This document shows, one piece after another, positions 7,263-13,012 of a stretch of 13,012 nucleotides of DNA (positions within the stretch are counted from its first letter, which is position 1; each line of letters begins with the position of its first letter). Origin of the DNA: an uncultured Chloroflexota bacterium (GTDB taxonomy: Bacteria; Chloroflexota; Limnocylindria; Limnocylindrales; Limnocylindraceae); contig CAIJIA010000122.1 of NCBI GenBank assembly GCA_903820655.1, forward strand, positions 1-13,012, read 5' to 3'. Under the pieces are notes generated by a model. The model was given only the letters and a program-made list of their open reading frames with translations. It was not told the DNA's origin and made no database searches. The position numbers and the translations under genes were made by a program.

Positions 7263-8929
7263 GCGGTAAGGCGCTGCAGGTCACCAAGGGGGAGCACGAC
7301 AAGATCGCCGTTGATCTCAAGTGCGCCATGCGGGTCTGACGGCTGCGCGTCGGCCAGGCCACGCCAGGTGCCATATGAGCCCGCGAGAGGGCCACCGATC
7401 ACAACGGTATCAACGCCCACCTGGGCTCGCCCCGCGCGCGTCGTGGAGGCCGTTAGGCCGGCGGGGTGCCGCTCCAGACGCACATCGCTTCCGTTCAAGG
7501 TCTGGAGCGCCTTCCCTAGCTCTGCAGCCCATTCATCGCTCTCACGGCGCCCGCCGAGAATTAGAAGGCCAAATGGTGCGAGGGCGACACCGGCGGCAAC
7601 GCGTCGATCAATGGAGGCGCTGAGTGCCTCACGCTCGCCATCACTCAGGCTACCCACAACAAGACCTCGAATTCCGACAGCCCGAGCACGCAGTACGGTT
7701 TCAGGAGATACCGACACCACCGCCAGAATTCCCGCCTCGTGCGCCGCAGCCCATCCGCGACTATCTGGCTCTGTCGCAGAGAAGTAGAGGCTCCCCTCGA
7801 CCTCGTCGCCAAGCAGAAGGCGCCCGCCGAGGCCACCCGTCGCACTCGCAGATCGCGGCAGAAGCGCCAGCGGTGCCTCAATTGAGAGCACCTTTGCGGG
7901 CCTCGCAACCACAGGCGTGTGGGGAACATCAACCGGCGGCTTTCCACGCACGAAACAGGCACCGGCGAGACCACCGCGCAGTGACGTCAGGATCATGTGC
8001 CCCGCAATCTCAACCTCTACGTCGACGATCTCCCCTCGCTGCAGCACAAGCTCCAACGCGTCGTCCGAAGGTAGCGCGTGCTCCTCGGATCTAGCACGAA
8101 CCAGCACCTCATCATCAGCATGGTTAGCGACGACCAGCAGATCACCAGCGGGGACAAACAGCTGATCTGCGGTTGCGCGAACAAGGTCCGCTCCGGTCGC
8201 CTCGGTAAGCTGTTCAGTGCCGAGGGCGGCTAGTACTCCCGAAACTTCGAGCAGCACCGTCGTACGCCCAAGTGGGGCCAGCGGAGAAAGAGCAACAAGT
8301 GGCACGGCGCCTGAAGCGAGATATGCGGCAAGCTGACCCGTCACGATCAGCATCTCGCCGCTCGTTGACACATGCTGATCGCTTGAACGCTCCGCAATTG
8401 ACTGGATCGCATCGATGCACGCTGCAGCACGAGTCTGGTCGCCAATCTCATCACGCCCCGACATCGGTCGGTCTGCAATGTCACCGAGCCGGTCGGCAAC
8501 GGCGGCCCGATCGCGCTCACCAAGCGAACGCAACACTGCATCGCAGCGGCGCCGGCGCTCAGTCGAATCAGCAGGGACGAGTGCGGCCTCATCAATCCGC
8601 AATAGTTCCCCATCGGTACCTGGGGTAGCCCACGCAACTCTCGCAGCATCATGTGCGATGTCGAGAATCCTCACGGGGACGCCGAGCGCCTCTGCACAGC
8701 GGCTCGCCGCACGGCCAAAGGAGCTTGGATCACCGCGAAGCGAGGTAGAGATCGCACCGCTCTGCTCCGCCCCGGCGGAGCTCTGGAGCATCTTCTCTAC
8801 TGCGTTGCTATCGGCTCCCGTGGGCAGCGTAATGCTACTGAGCAGCCTTGTAGGCTCCGCGTCAGACATCAGTGCATAAAAGCTGAGATCACGGTCCTCG
8901 CGAATCAAGAGATACGACGATCGGGTCAT
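7259..8929 (-). CDS. Uncharacterised 556-aa protein, possibly MutL/GlmL-like with KOW-like C-terminus
   Basis: I do not recognise this gene with certainty. It encodes 556 residues, no signal peptide or membrane helix, and many Ala/Leu/Val stretches typical of alternating alpha/beta folds. Segments that look structured are PVRILDIAHDAARVAW (85-100), MLIVTGQLAAYLASG (193-207), TTVLLEVSGVLAALG (223-237), GEIVDVEVEIAG (299-310) and RARAVGIRGLVVGSLSD (414-430). From memory these echo the C-terminal half of MutL/GlmL-like proteins (PF13941, actin-like ATPase fold, named for glutamate mutase accessory proteins), but the phosphate-binding loops expected of an active ATPase are not visible. The last 58 residues (VVIGGPLAGSYGTW then GDLVVLPLGDLQRL) look like a KOW/SH3-like barrel. 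Its ATG overlaps alr as ATGA and its end overlaps tsaE as GTGA, so it is expressed with them. The product could be a structural or assembly factor; no function should be assigned. Confidence 0.8.
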   Translation of the reverse strand: MTRSSYLLIREDRDLSFYALMSDAEPTRLLSSITLPTGADSNAVEKMLQSSAGAEQSGAISTSLRGDPSSFGRAASRCAEALGVPVRILDIAHDAARVAWATPGTDGELLRIDEAALVPADSTERRRRCDAVLRSLGERDRAAVADRLGDIADRPMSGRDEIGDQTRAAACIDAIQSIAERSSDQHVSTSGEMLIVTGQLAAYLASGAVPLVALSPLAPLGRTTVLLEVSGVLAALGTEQLTEATGADLVRATADQLFVPAGDLLVVANHADDEVLVRARSEEHALPSDDALELVLQRGEIVDVEVEIAGHMILTSLRGGLAGACFVRGKPPVDVPHTPVVARPAKVLSIEAPLALLPRSASATGGLGGRLLLGDEVEGSLYFSATEPDSRGWAAAHEAGILAVVSVSPETVLRARAVGIRGLVVGSLSDGEREALSASIDRRVAAGVALAPFGLLILGGRRESDEWAAELGKALQTLNGSDVRLERHPAGLTASTTRAGRAQVGVDTVVIGGPLAGSYGTWRGLADAQPSDPHGALEINGDLVVLPLGDLQRLTA

Positions 8930-10137
8930 TTCTGGTTCACGTAGTGATACCCGCGCAGGTCGCGCAGCGCCACAGGCTCACCGCTCACCGTGTACACCCG
9001 CGCAAGCCGATTTGTGAAGCTCGTTGAGACCTCATTGGTAATGGTCTTGCGACGCTTCGCGACGTCGACGGGCTCAATCAGCTCCGCCCCTGAATCACCG
9101 ATGAAAACAACCTCATCGGTTTCAGTTAGGTCCGTGGCTGGGTGATCTGTGGCATCAATGGTGATGGAGTCCATCGCGATGGTGCCGATGACTGGGAGGC
9201 GTACGCCGCGTACCAACACCTCGGCGACTCCCCGCTCGTGATACGAGATGCCATCGGCGTAGCCGATCGGCAGGGTGATGATCCTCGACGCGCGCTCCGC
9301 GGTGAATGCCGGCCCGTACCCCACGCCATGACCAACGGGGAGCGTCGCGATGCGCACAGGTCGTGCGGCGAGTCCATACACTCGCTCAATGCCGATCGTT
9401 GCAGCGGTCATCGTCGGTCGCAGCGCGTTTGGCACCACACCGAAGAGCGCAATGCCAACGCGCGCAACCTGCTGCGTGTCACCGATGGTGAGTAACCCTC
9501 CCGATCCGACAAGGTGCGCTTCGAGCTCCGGAGCCTGGGCTGCAACCTGCTCAAGGACCTGCTCCTGTAGACGTGAGCGATCAACATTCTCGGCTGCGCT
9601 GAGGTGGCTCCAGATGCTGCGCAGCAGAATGTTCGGGTTACTACGAAGCGCAGCGATCTGGGTGGCGAGATCACCCGGCAGGATGCCGTCACGACCGAGT
9701 CCAGTATCCACTTCAATATCGACGCTCAGTGGGGGGAGCCCAGTCAGATCCGCGCCCATCAGCTCACGAACCACTGCTGGCGATGAGGCGGTGACACCAA
9801 TTCCTGTAGCGGCGGCGTCGCGCAGGTGTGCAGGTGCCACACGCCAGAGGGCACGCACAGGACCAGTGATCCCGGCGTCACGCAGCTCTTGCGCCTCATC
9901 AAATGTGGCAACAAGTACCGCTCGCGCGCCAGCCTCAAGTGCGGCGCGTGCCACAGGCACAGCACCAAGGCCGTACGCGTCGGCCTTCAGCACCACATCG
10001 AGATGGCCACCAGTCGGGAGTTTCCCCTTGAGGGCCCTGACATTCGTTGCGATCGCATCGAGCCGAACCTCAACCCAAGCATCACGCCCAAGCGCTGGTA
10101 GGCCCGCCTCCTGGATACGTTCGGGGAGCCCGCTCAT
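8926..10137 (-). CDS. alr: Alanine racemase (PLP-dependent)
   Basis: Alr interconverts L- and D-alanine in the cytoplasm and supplies D-Ala for peptidoglycan. The 403 residues contain an N-terminal TIM barrel with the PLP lysine in VVLKADAYGLG (K51), WSHLSAAE (176-183), VDTGLGRDG (143-151) and ARVGIALFG (225-233, with the Arg that faces the pyridine nitrogen). The C-terminal beta domain has the catalytic Tyr in GVGYGPAF (Y274), GTIAMDS (318-324) and NRLARVY near 376-382. Departures from the family: Glu142 stands where a carbamylated Lys usually precedes VDTG, and HLVGSGGLL replaces the usual N-S-A phosphate-binding stretch, keeping only the Ser. An N-terminal leader of about 18 residues precedes DAWVEVRLDAI. 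The ATG overlaps the acpS stop as ATGA. All catalytic residues are present, so it should be active. Confidence 0.97.
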   Translation of the reverse strand: MSGLPERIQEAGLPALGRDAWVEVRLDAIATNVRALKGKLPTGGHLDVVLKADAYGLGAVPVARAALEAGARAVLVATFDEAQELRDAGITGPVRALWRVAPAHLRDAAATGIGVTASSPAVVRELMGADLTGLPPLSVDIEVDTGLGRDGILPGDLATQIAALRSNPNILLRSIWSHLSAAENVDRSRLQEQVLEQVAAQAPELEAHLVGSGGLLTIGDTQQVARVGIALFGVVPNALRPTMTAATIGIERVYGLAARPVRIATLPVGHGVGYGPAFTAERASRIITLPIGYADGISYHERGVAEVLVRGVRLPVIGTIAMDSITIDATDHPATDLTETDEVVFIGDSGAELIEPVDVAKRRKTITNEVSTSFTNRLARVYTVSGEPVALRDLRGYHYVNQK

Positions 10138-10673
10138 GCGTGAGGCTTCCCTGCCGGCTCCGCCAGAAGGGCCAGCTCCTCGCGCCGAAGTGCTTTTATG
10201 CGCTCGATTCGTGCCAGGAGCGCCGTCTCCGCCGCATTGAGGTCTTCGCCGATCTGCGGCGGAAAGAGGTATCGACCACCAGCGGTGCGTACGGCATACG
10301 CGATCGCAATCGCATATTCGCGTTCGTGACTAATGGAGAGCGCAACGTGCTGGATGCCGAGCTGGGTTGCACGCACCGCGGCGCGGTCGTGGAGGCGCAC
10401 GGAGGGCTGCCCGGTTGGCAGACGTTCTACTTCAATCTCCTGCCAGCCAATACCGCGCACGCCAAGGCCGAGCACCTTTGAGACAGCCTCCTTTGCGGCC
10501 CAGCGCCCAGCCATCGTCTCGGGTCGGCCACGAACGTACGAGCGCTCAGAGGCGGTCAGTACCCGCAGTTCAAATCGCTCGGGATGGCGACGCAAAACGT
10601 TCGCAATTCGATCCACGCGGATGATGTCAATGCCGATCTCCGGCGTACTCGTTGGGTGCTCTCCCCCGTCCAT
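10134..10673 (-). CDS. acpS: Holo-[acyl-carrier-protein] synthase with C-terminal extension
   Basis: AcpS moves 4'-phosphopantetheine from CoA to the serine of acyl carrier protein, switching on fatty acid synthesis. Diagnostic motifs are GIDIIRVDRI (14-23, Mg-binding Asp), RWAAKEAVSKVLG (57-69, with the catalytic Glu) and LSISHEREYAIAIA (112-125). The catalytic domain ends near residue 129, the normal full length. A further 50 residues follow (about 130-179), of which EDLNAAETALLARIERIKAL and the residues after it look like one amphipathic helix or coiled coil. The ATG at 10673 forms TGATG with the glmS stop; a GTG one codon earlier (10676) would give a GTGA overlap and is equally possible. 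No separate ribosome-binding site is visible. The gene overlaps alr by 4 bases; acpS next to alr is common in bacteria. Confidence 0.95.
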   Translation of the reverse strand: MDGGEHPTSTPEIGIDIIRVDRIANVLRRHPERFELRVLTASERSYVRGRPETMAGRWAAKEAVSKVLGLGVRGIGWQEIEVERLPTGQPSVRLHDRAAVRATQLGIQHVALSISHEREYAIAIAYAVRTAGGRYLFPPQIGEDLNAAETALLARIERIKALRREELALLAEPAGKPHA

Positions 10674-12496
10674 CACTCGACGGTGACGGACTTCGCGAGG
10701 TTCTTCGGCTGATCGATATCAGCGCCTGCGAGAAGTGCCATCTCATACGAGAATCGCTGCAACGGGATCGTTGCGATCAACGCGGCAATCTCCGGCCGTG
10801 CGGAGGGAATCACCACGGCATCGGTGGCAAAGCTCGACCAGTCATCAACGCCAGAGACGATCGCAATCACTGGCGCAGAGCGTGCGCGCGACTCCATCAG
10901 GTTGCTGACGAGCTTCGGAAGGACTGGGGAGTTGAGTACGACCGCCACCACAGGATGGTCAGCGCCAAGGAGGCTGATTGGGCCGTGCTTCATCTCGCCC
11001 GCCGCGATCCCCTCGGCGTGGATGTACGCGAGCTCCTTCAGTTTCAGCGCCCCTTCAAACGCGGTGGCAAGGCCGGCGCCGCGGCTGACGAACATGAAGC
11101 CACTTGCGCTGAAGTATTTCTTCGCAATCGCTGGAAGTGCGTCTGAAGAGTCGAGTGCAGCCGAGGCCATTGCAGGGATCGTAAGCAGCTCGGTCGACCA
11201 AGATCGCAGCTCCACTGGCGATAGCACGCCTGCGCGTCGAGCTAGGTCGAGCGTGACGAGCAACGTAACGAGCGCCTGCGAGGTGTAGCTCTTCGTTGCA
11301 GCAACAGAAATCTCTGTTCCAGCCTGGAGTAGGACGACCGCATCAGCTTCGCGCGTCAGTGAGGAGCCCGCTGCGTTCACGATCGCAAGCACCGTCGCAC
11401 CAGCAGCTTTCGCGGTTCGGACGGCACCGAGCGTGTCGGCCGTTTCACCCGACTGCGATACTGCAATGACCAAGCTGGCCGGACCAAGCGCAGGCGGGTC
11501 GTACCGGAACTCGCTTGCGACGGTCACACGCACTGGTACACGTAAGAGGCGCTCAGCGAGATTCGCCGCCGTGAGCGATGCGTAATAGGCCGATCCGCAG
11601 GCAACGATCTCAATGGAACGCGCTGCGCGTAGTGCAGGTTCAATCGCGTCGAGCTCACTGATCACCACCCCATCGGCCGAAACTCGCCCGAGCATGGCGG
11701 CAGAGAGGGCCCGTGGCTGCTCGTCCATCTCCTTGCGCATGAAGTGGTCGTACCCCTCCTTGCGTGCCGCAGCACCATCCCAGCTGATCGTTTCTACTTT
11801 GGGGGCGAAGGTTGCGCCAGTGGTGTCGTACAGGGCGATTCCGCCCCGCTGCAGGTCAGCCAAGTCGCCGTCGCGCAGGAAGATGATCTTGTTGGTGTGC
11901 TCAAGGATGGCGACGGGGTCGGAGGCGAGGAACTGCTCCCCTTCGCCGAGCCCGACGGCAAGCGGCGCTTCACGACGGGCAGCAATGATTCGACCTGGTT
12001 CGCCGCGATGCATCACCACGAGCGCCCACTGCCCGTGCAGGCGTGGAAGGACGGCCGCAACCGCAAGGCGAATGTCGCCTTGGTAGGCATCTTCGATCAG
12101 GTGGGCAATCACCTCGGTGTCGACATCGCTCGAAAGGGTGTGGCCCTTGGCTGTGAGCTCCCGCTGTAGCTCGGCGTAGTTCTCGATGATCCCGTTGTGG
12201 ATGATGGCGATCTCGCCGTGCTCATCCATATGGGGATGGGCGTTCAGGTCGGTCGGTGCACCGTGGGTGGCCCAACGTGTGTGGGCAATTCCGGCGATGG
12301 AGCCGGTTGGTAGTTCGTCAAGGACTCCCTCAAGATTGGCAAGGCGGCCCGCACGCTTCCGCATGGAGATCTCGCCCCCTGTGGCCGCGACGGCGATCCC
12401 AGCCGAGTCGTAGCCGCGGTACTCAAGAAGGCGTAGCCCCTCGATCAACGTCGTCGAGACGTCGCGTGAACCGATGTAGCCGACGATCCCGCACAT
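10673..12496 (-). CDS. glmS: Glutamine-fructose-6-phosphate aminotransferase (isomerizing)
   Basis: GlmS makes glucosamine-6-phosphate from fructose-6-phosphate and glutamine, the committed entry to amino-sugar synthesis. At 607 residues it is the family's usual length. After removal of Met, Cys2 (MCGIVGYIG) becomes the N-terminal nucleophile of the glutaminase domain, which also shows LEYRGYDSAG, HTRWATHGAPTDLNAHPH and HNGIIENY. Two SIS sugar-binding domains follow, with ACGSAYYA and SQSGETADT in the first. The C-terminal part has LKELAYIHAEG and GEMKHGPISLL, which hold the isomerase residues, and ends in the conserved AKSVTVE. The ATG is 9 bases after the glmM stop, with no clear ribosome-binding site; a palindrome covers that gap. 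No glmS ribozyme precedes it, because the upstream sequence is coding. Its product goes to GlmM and then GlmU, both in this window. Confidence 0.98.
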   Translation of the reverse strand: MCGIVGYIGSRDVSTTLIEGLRLLEYRGYDSAGIAVAATGGEISMRKRAGRLANLEGVLDELPTGSIAGIAHTRWATHGAPTDLNAHPHMDEHGEIAIIHNGIIENYAELQRELTAKGHTLSSDVDTEVIAHLIEDAYQGDIRLAVAAVLPRLHGQWALVVMHRGEPGRIIAARREAPLAVGLGEGEQFLASDPVAILEHTNKIIFLRDGDLADLQRGGIALYDTTGATFAPKVETISWDGAAARKEGYDHFMRKEMDEQPRALSAAMLGRVSADGVVISELDAIEPALRAARSIEIVACGSAYYASLTAANLAERLLRVPVRVTVASEFRYDPPALGPASLVIAVSQSGETADTLGAVRTAKAAGATVLAIVNAAGSSLTREADAVVLLQAGTEISVAATKSYTSQALVTLLVTLDLARRAGVLSPVELRSWSTELLTIPAMASAALDSSDALPAIAKKYFSASGFMFVSRGAGLATAFEGALKLKELAYIHAEGIAAGEMKHGPISLLGADHPVVAVVLNSPVLPKLVSNLMESRARSAPVIAIVSGVDDWSSFATDAVVIPSARPEIAALIATIPLQRFSYEMALLAGADIDQPKNLAKSVTVE

Positions 12497-12497
12497 A

Positions 12498-12512
12498 GCG
12501 GTAGTCTACCGC
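12498..12512. repeat. Perfect 15-base palindrome at the glmM-glmS junction
   Basis: The sequence GCGGTAGTCTACCGC is a perfect inverted repeat of 7-base arms around one central base. On the transcript it could fold as a 6-bp stem with a 3-base loop. It spans the glmM stop codon, the last glmM codon and the 9-base gap before the glmS ATG. It is too short, and lacks a U-tract, to be called a terminator. It might affect glmS initiation or be an operator, or be chance. Confidence 0.6.
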
Positions 12513-13012
12513 CCGCGTACGAGGCTCGCGGCAATCTCCAGCAGGCGCTCTACGGCGGCGGTGACCGCCGCGTGATCGGGGCCCTCGCCCATCACGCGGA
12601 GCAGGGGCTCGGTCCCAGAGAGGCGTACAAGGACGCGTCCGCCTGTCTGTGCGAGTGCCGCCTCAGCCTGGAGAATGGCGTTCTGGAGATCAGGCTCCGC
12701 GAGCAGTCGCTCTCCCTCACCTGGGGGCACCGGCACCGTGCGCTGGAGTTGCGGGTCAAGGGGGATGGCGTCTGCCATCTCTCCAACGGGGATCCCCGCG
12801 CGGGCGACGAGCCCGAGCACGGTAATCGCGCTGAGGAGCCCATCGCCGGTCGGTGAGAGCTCCGTGAAGAGGAGGTGGCCACTCTTTTCGCCACCAAAGC
12901 CACCCTGGCCAGCGGCGAGTCGTTCGGCAATGTGTCGGTCGCCGACGGGGGTGCGCTCCAAAGTGATCCCGTGCGCGGCCAGGTGGCGCTCCACGCCACT
13001 GTTCGTCAGCAC
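12506..13012 (-). CDS. glmM: Phosphoglucosamine mutase, C-terminal part
   Basis: Only the last 168 residues are in the window; the frame is open to the edge, so the gene starts beyond position 13012. GlmM converts glucosamine-6-phosphate to glucosamine-1-phosphate, the step between GlmS and GlmU. Visible motifs, numbered from the window edge, are TPVGDRHI (21-28), the sugar-binding GGEKSGH (40-46), TGDGLLSA (55-62), and the phosphate-binding loop RLSGTEPLLRVMGEG (130-144) in domain 4. These are the conserved elements of the alpha-D-phosphohexomutase family, and the GGEKSGH form with the glmS neighbour favours GlmM over phosphomannomutase. The serine phosphorylation loop lies in the missing N-terminal part. 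It stops 9 bases before glmS, and its last two codons lie in the palindrome. Confidence 0.95.
   Translation of the reverse strand: MLTNSGVERHLAAHGITLERTPVGDRHIAERLAAGQGGFGGEKSGHLLFTELSPTGDGLLSAITVLGLVARAGIPVGEMADAIPLDPQLQRTVPVPPGEGERLLAEPDLQNAILQAEAALAQTGGRVLVRLSGTEPLLRVMGEGPDHAAVTAAVERLLEIAASLVRGR

Noticed and set aside
9350..10240. Open plus-strand frame of 296 codons
   Set aside because: It is antisense to alr and the end of acpS, both certain by motifs. Its product is Arg/Ser/Ala-rich with no recognisable domain.
12498..12512. Palindrome as an intrinsic terminator
   Set aside because: The stem is only about 6 bp with no following T-run, and glmS starts directly after it.
12497..12700. 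A glmS ribozyme/riboswitch upstream of glmS
   Set aside because: Only 9 non-coding bases precede the ATG and the rest is the glmM coding end. The ribozyme needs well over 100 bases of leader.

Overview
The window is a dense, GC-rich (about 60% by eye) bacterial housekeeping region. All thirteen genes I can support are on the minus strand, so transcription runs from high to low coordinates: glmM (3' part) > glmS > acpS > alr > unknown 556-aa gene > tsaE > tsaB > rimI > tsaD > rsmA-ispE fusion > ridA > glmU > hlyC/corC-type gene (5' part). There are no RNA genes, insertion sequences, CRISPR arrays or long repeats, and no non-coding stretch longer than 9 bases. Neighbouring genes mostly overlap by 4 bases (ATGA or GTGA) or by 8 bases (ATGAGTGA/ATGAGTAG). 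This points to one long, translationally coupled transcript whose promoter and terminator lie outside the window.

By function, glmS, glmM and glmU make UDP-GlcNAc from fructose-6-phosphate, and alr supplies D-alanine, so four genes feed peptidoglycan synthesis. acpS activates acyl carrier protein for lipid synthesis. tsaE, tsaB and tsaD make the t6A modification of tRNA (the TsaC/Sua5 partner is not here), and rimI, an N-acetyltransferase, sits among them. The rsmA half of the fusion dimethylates 16S rRNA; the ispE half is the CDP-methylerythritol kinase of the MEP isoprenoid pathway. ridA removes reactive enamine/imine intermediates. The last gene is a CNNM/CBS membrane protein.

The order glmM-glmS-acpS-alr-tsaE-tsaB-rimI-tsaD resembles the actinobacterial arrangement, and rsmA, ispE and glmU are also often clustered in Actinomycetota. 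The unknown gene reminded me of MutL/GlmL-like proteins I associate with Chloroflexota. A streamlined actinobacterium or Chloroflexota member (for example a Limnocylindria-type lineage) is plausible, but this is inference.

The parts that are not routine are: the uninterrupted RsmA-IspE fusion; the unrecognised 556-aa protein between alr and tsaE, with a possible KOW-like C-terminus; a 50-residue helical extension on AcpS; an alanine racemase with Glu where the carbamylated Lys usually sits; a short, divergent TsaB; and a perfect 15-base palindrome directly before glmS.
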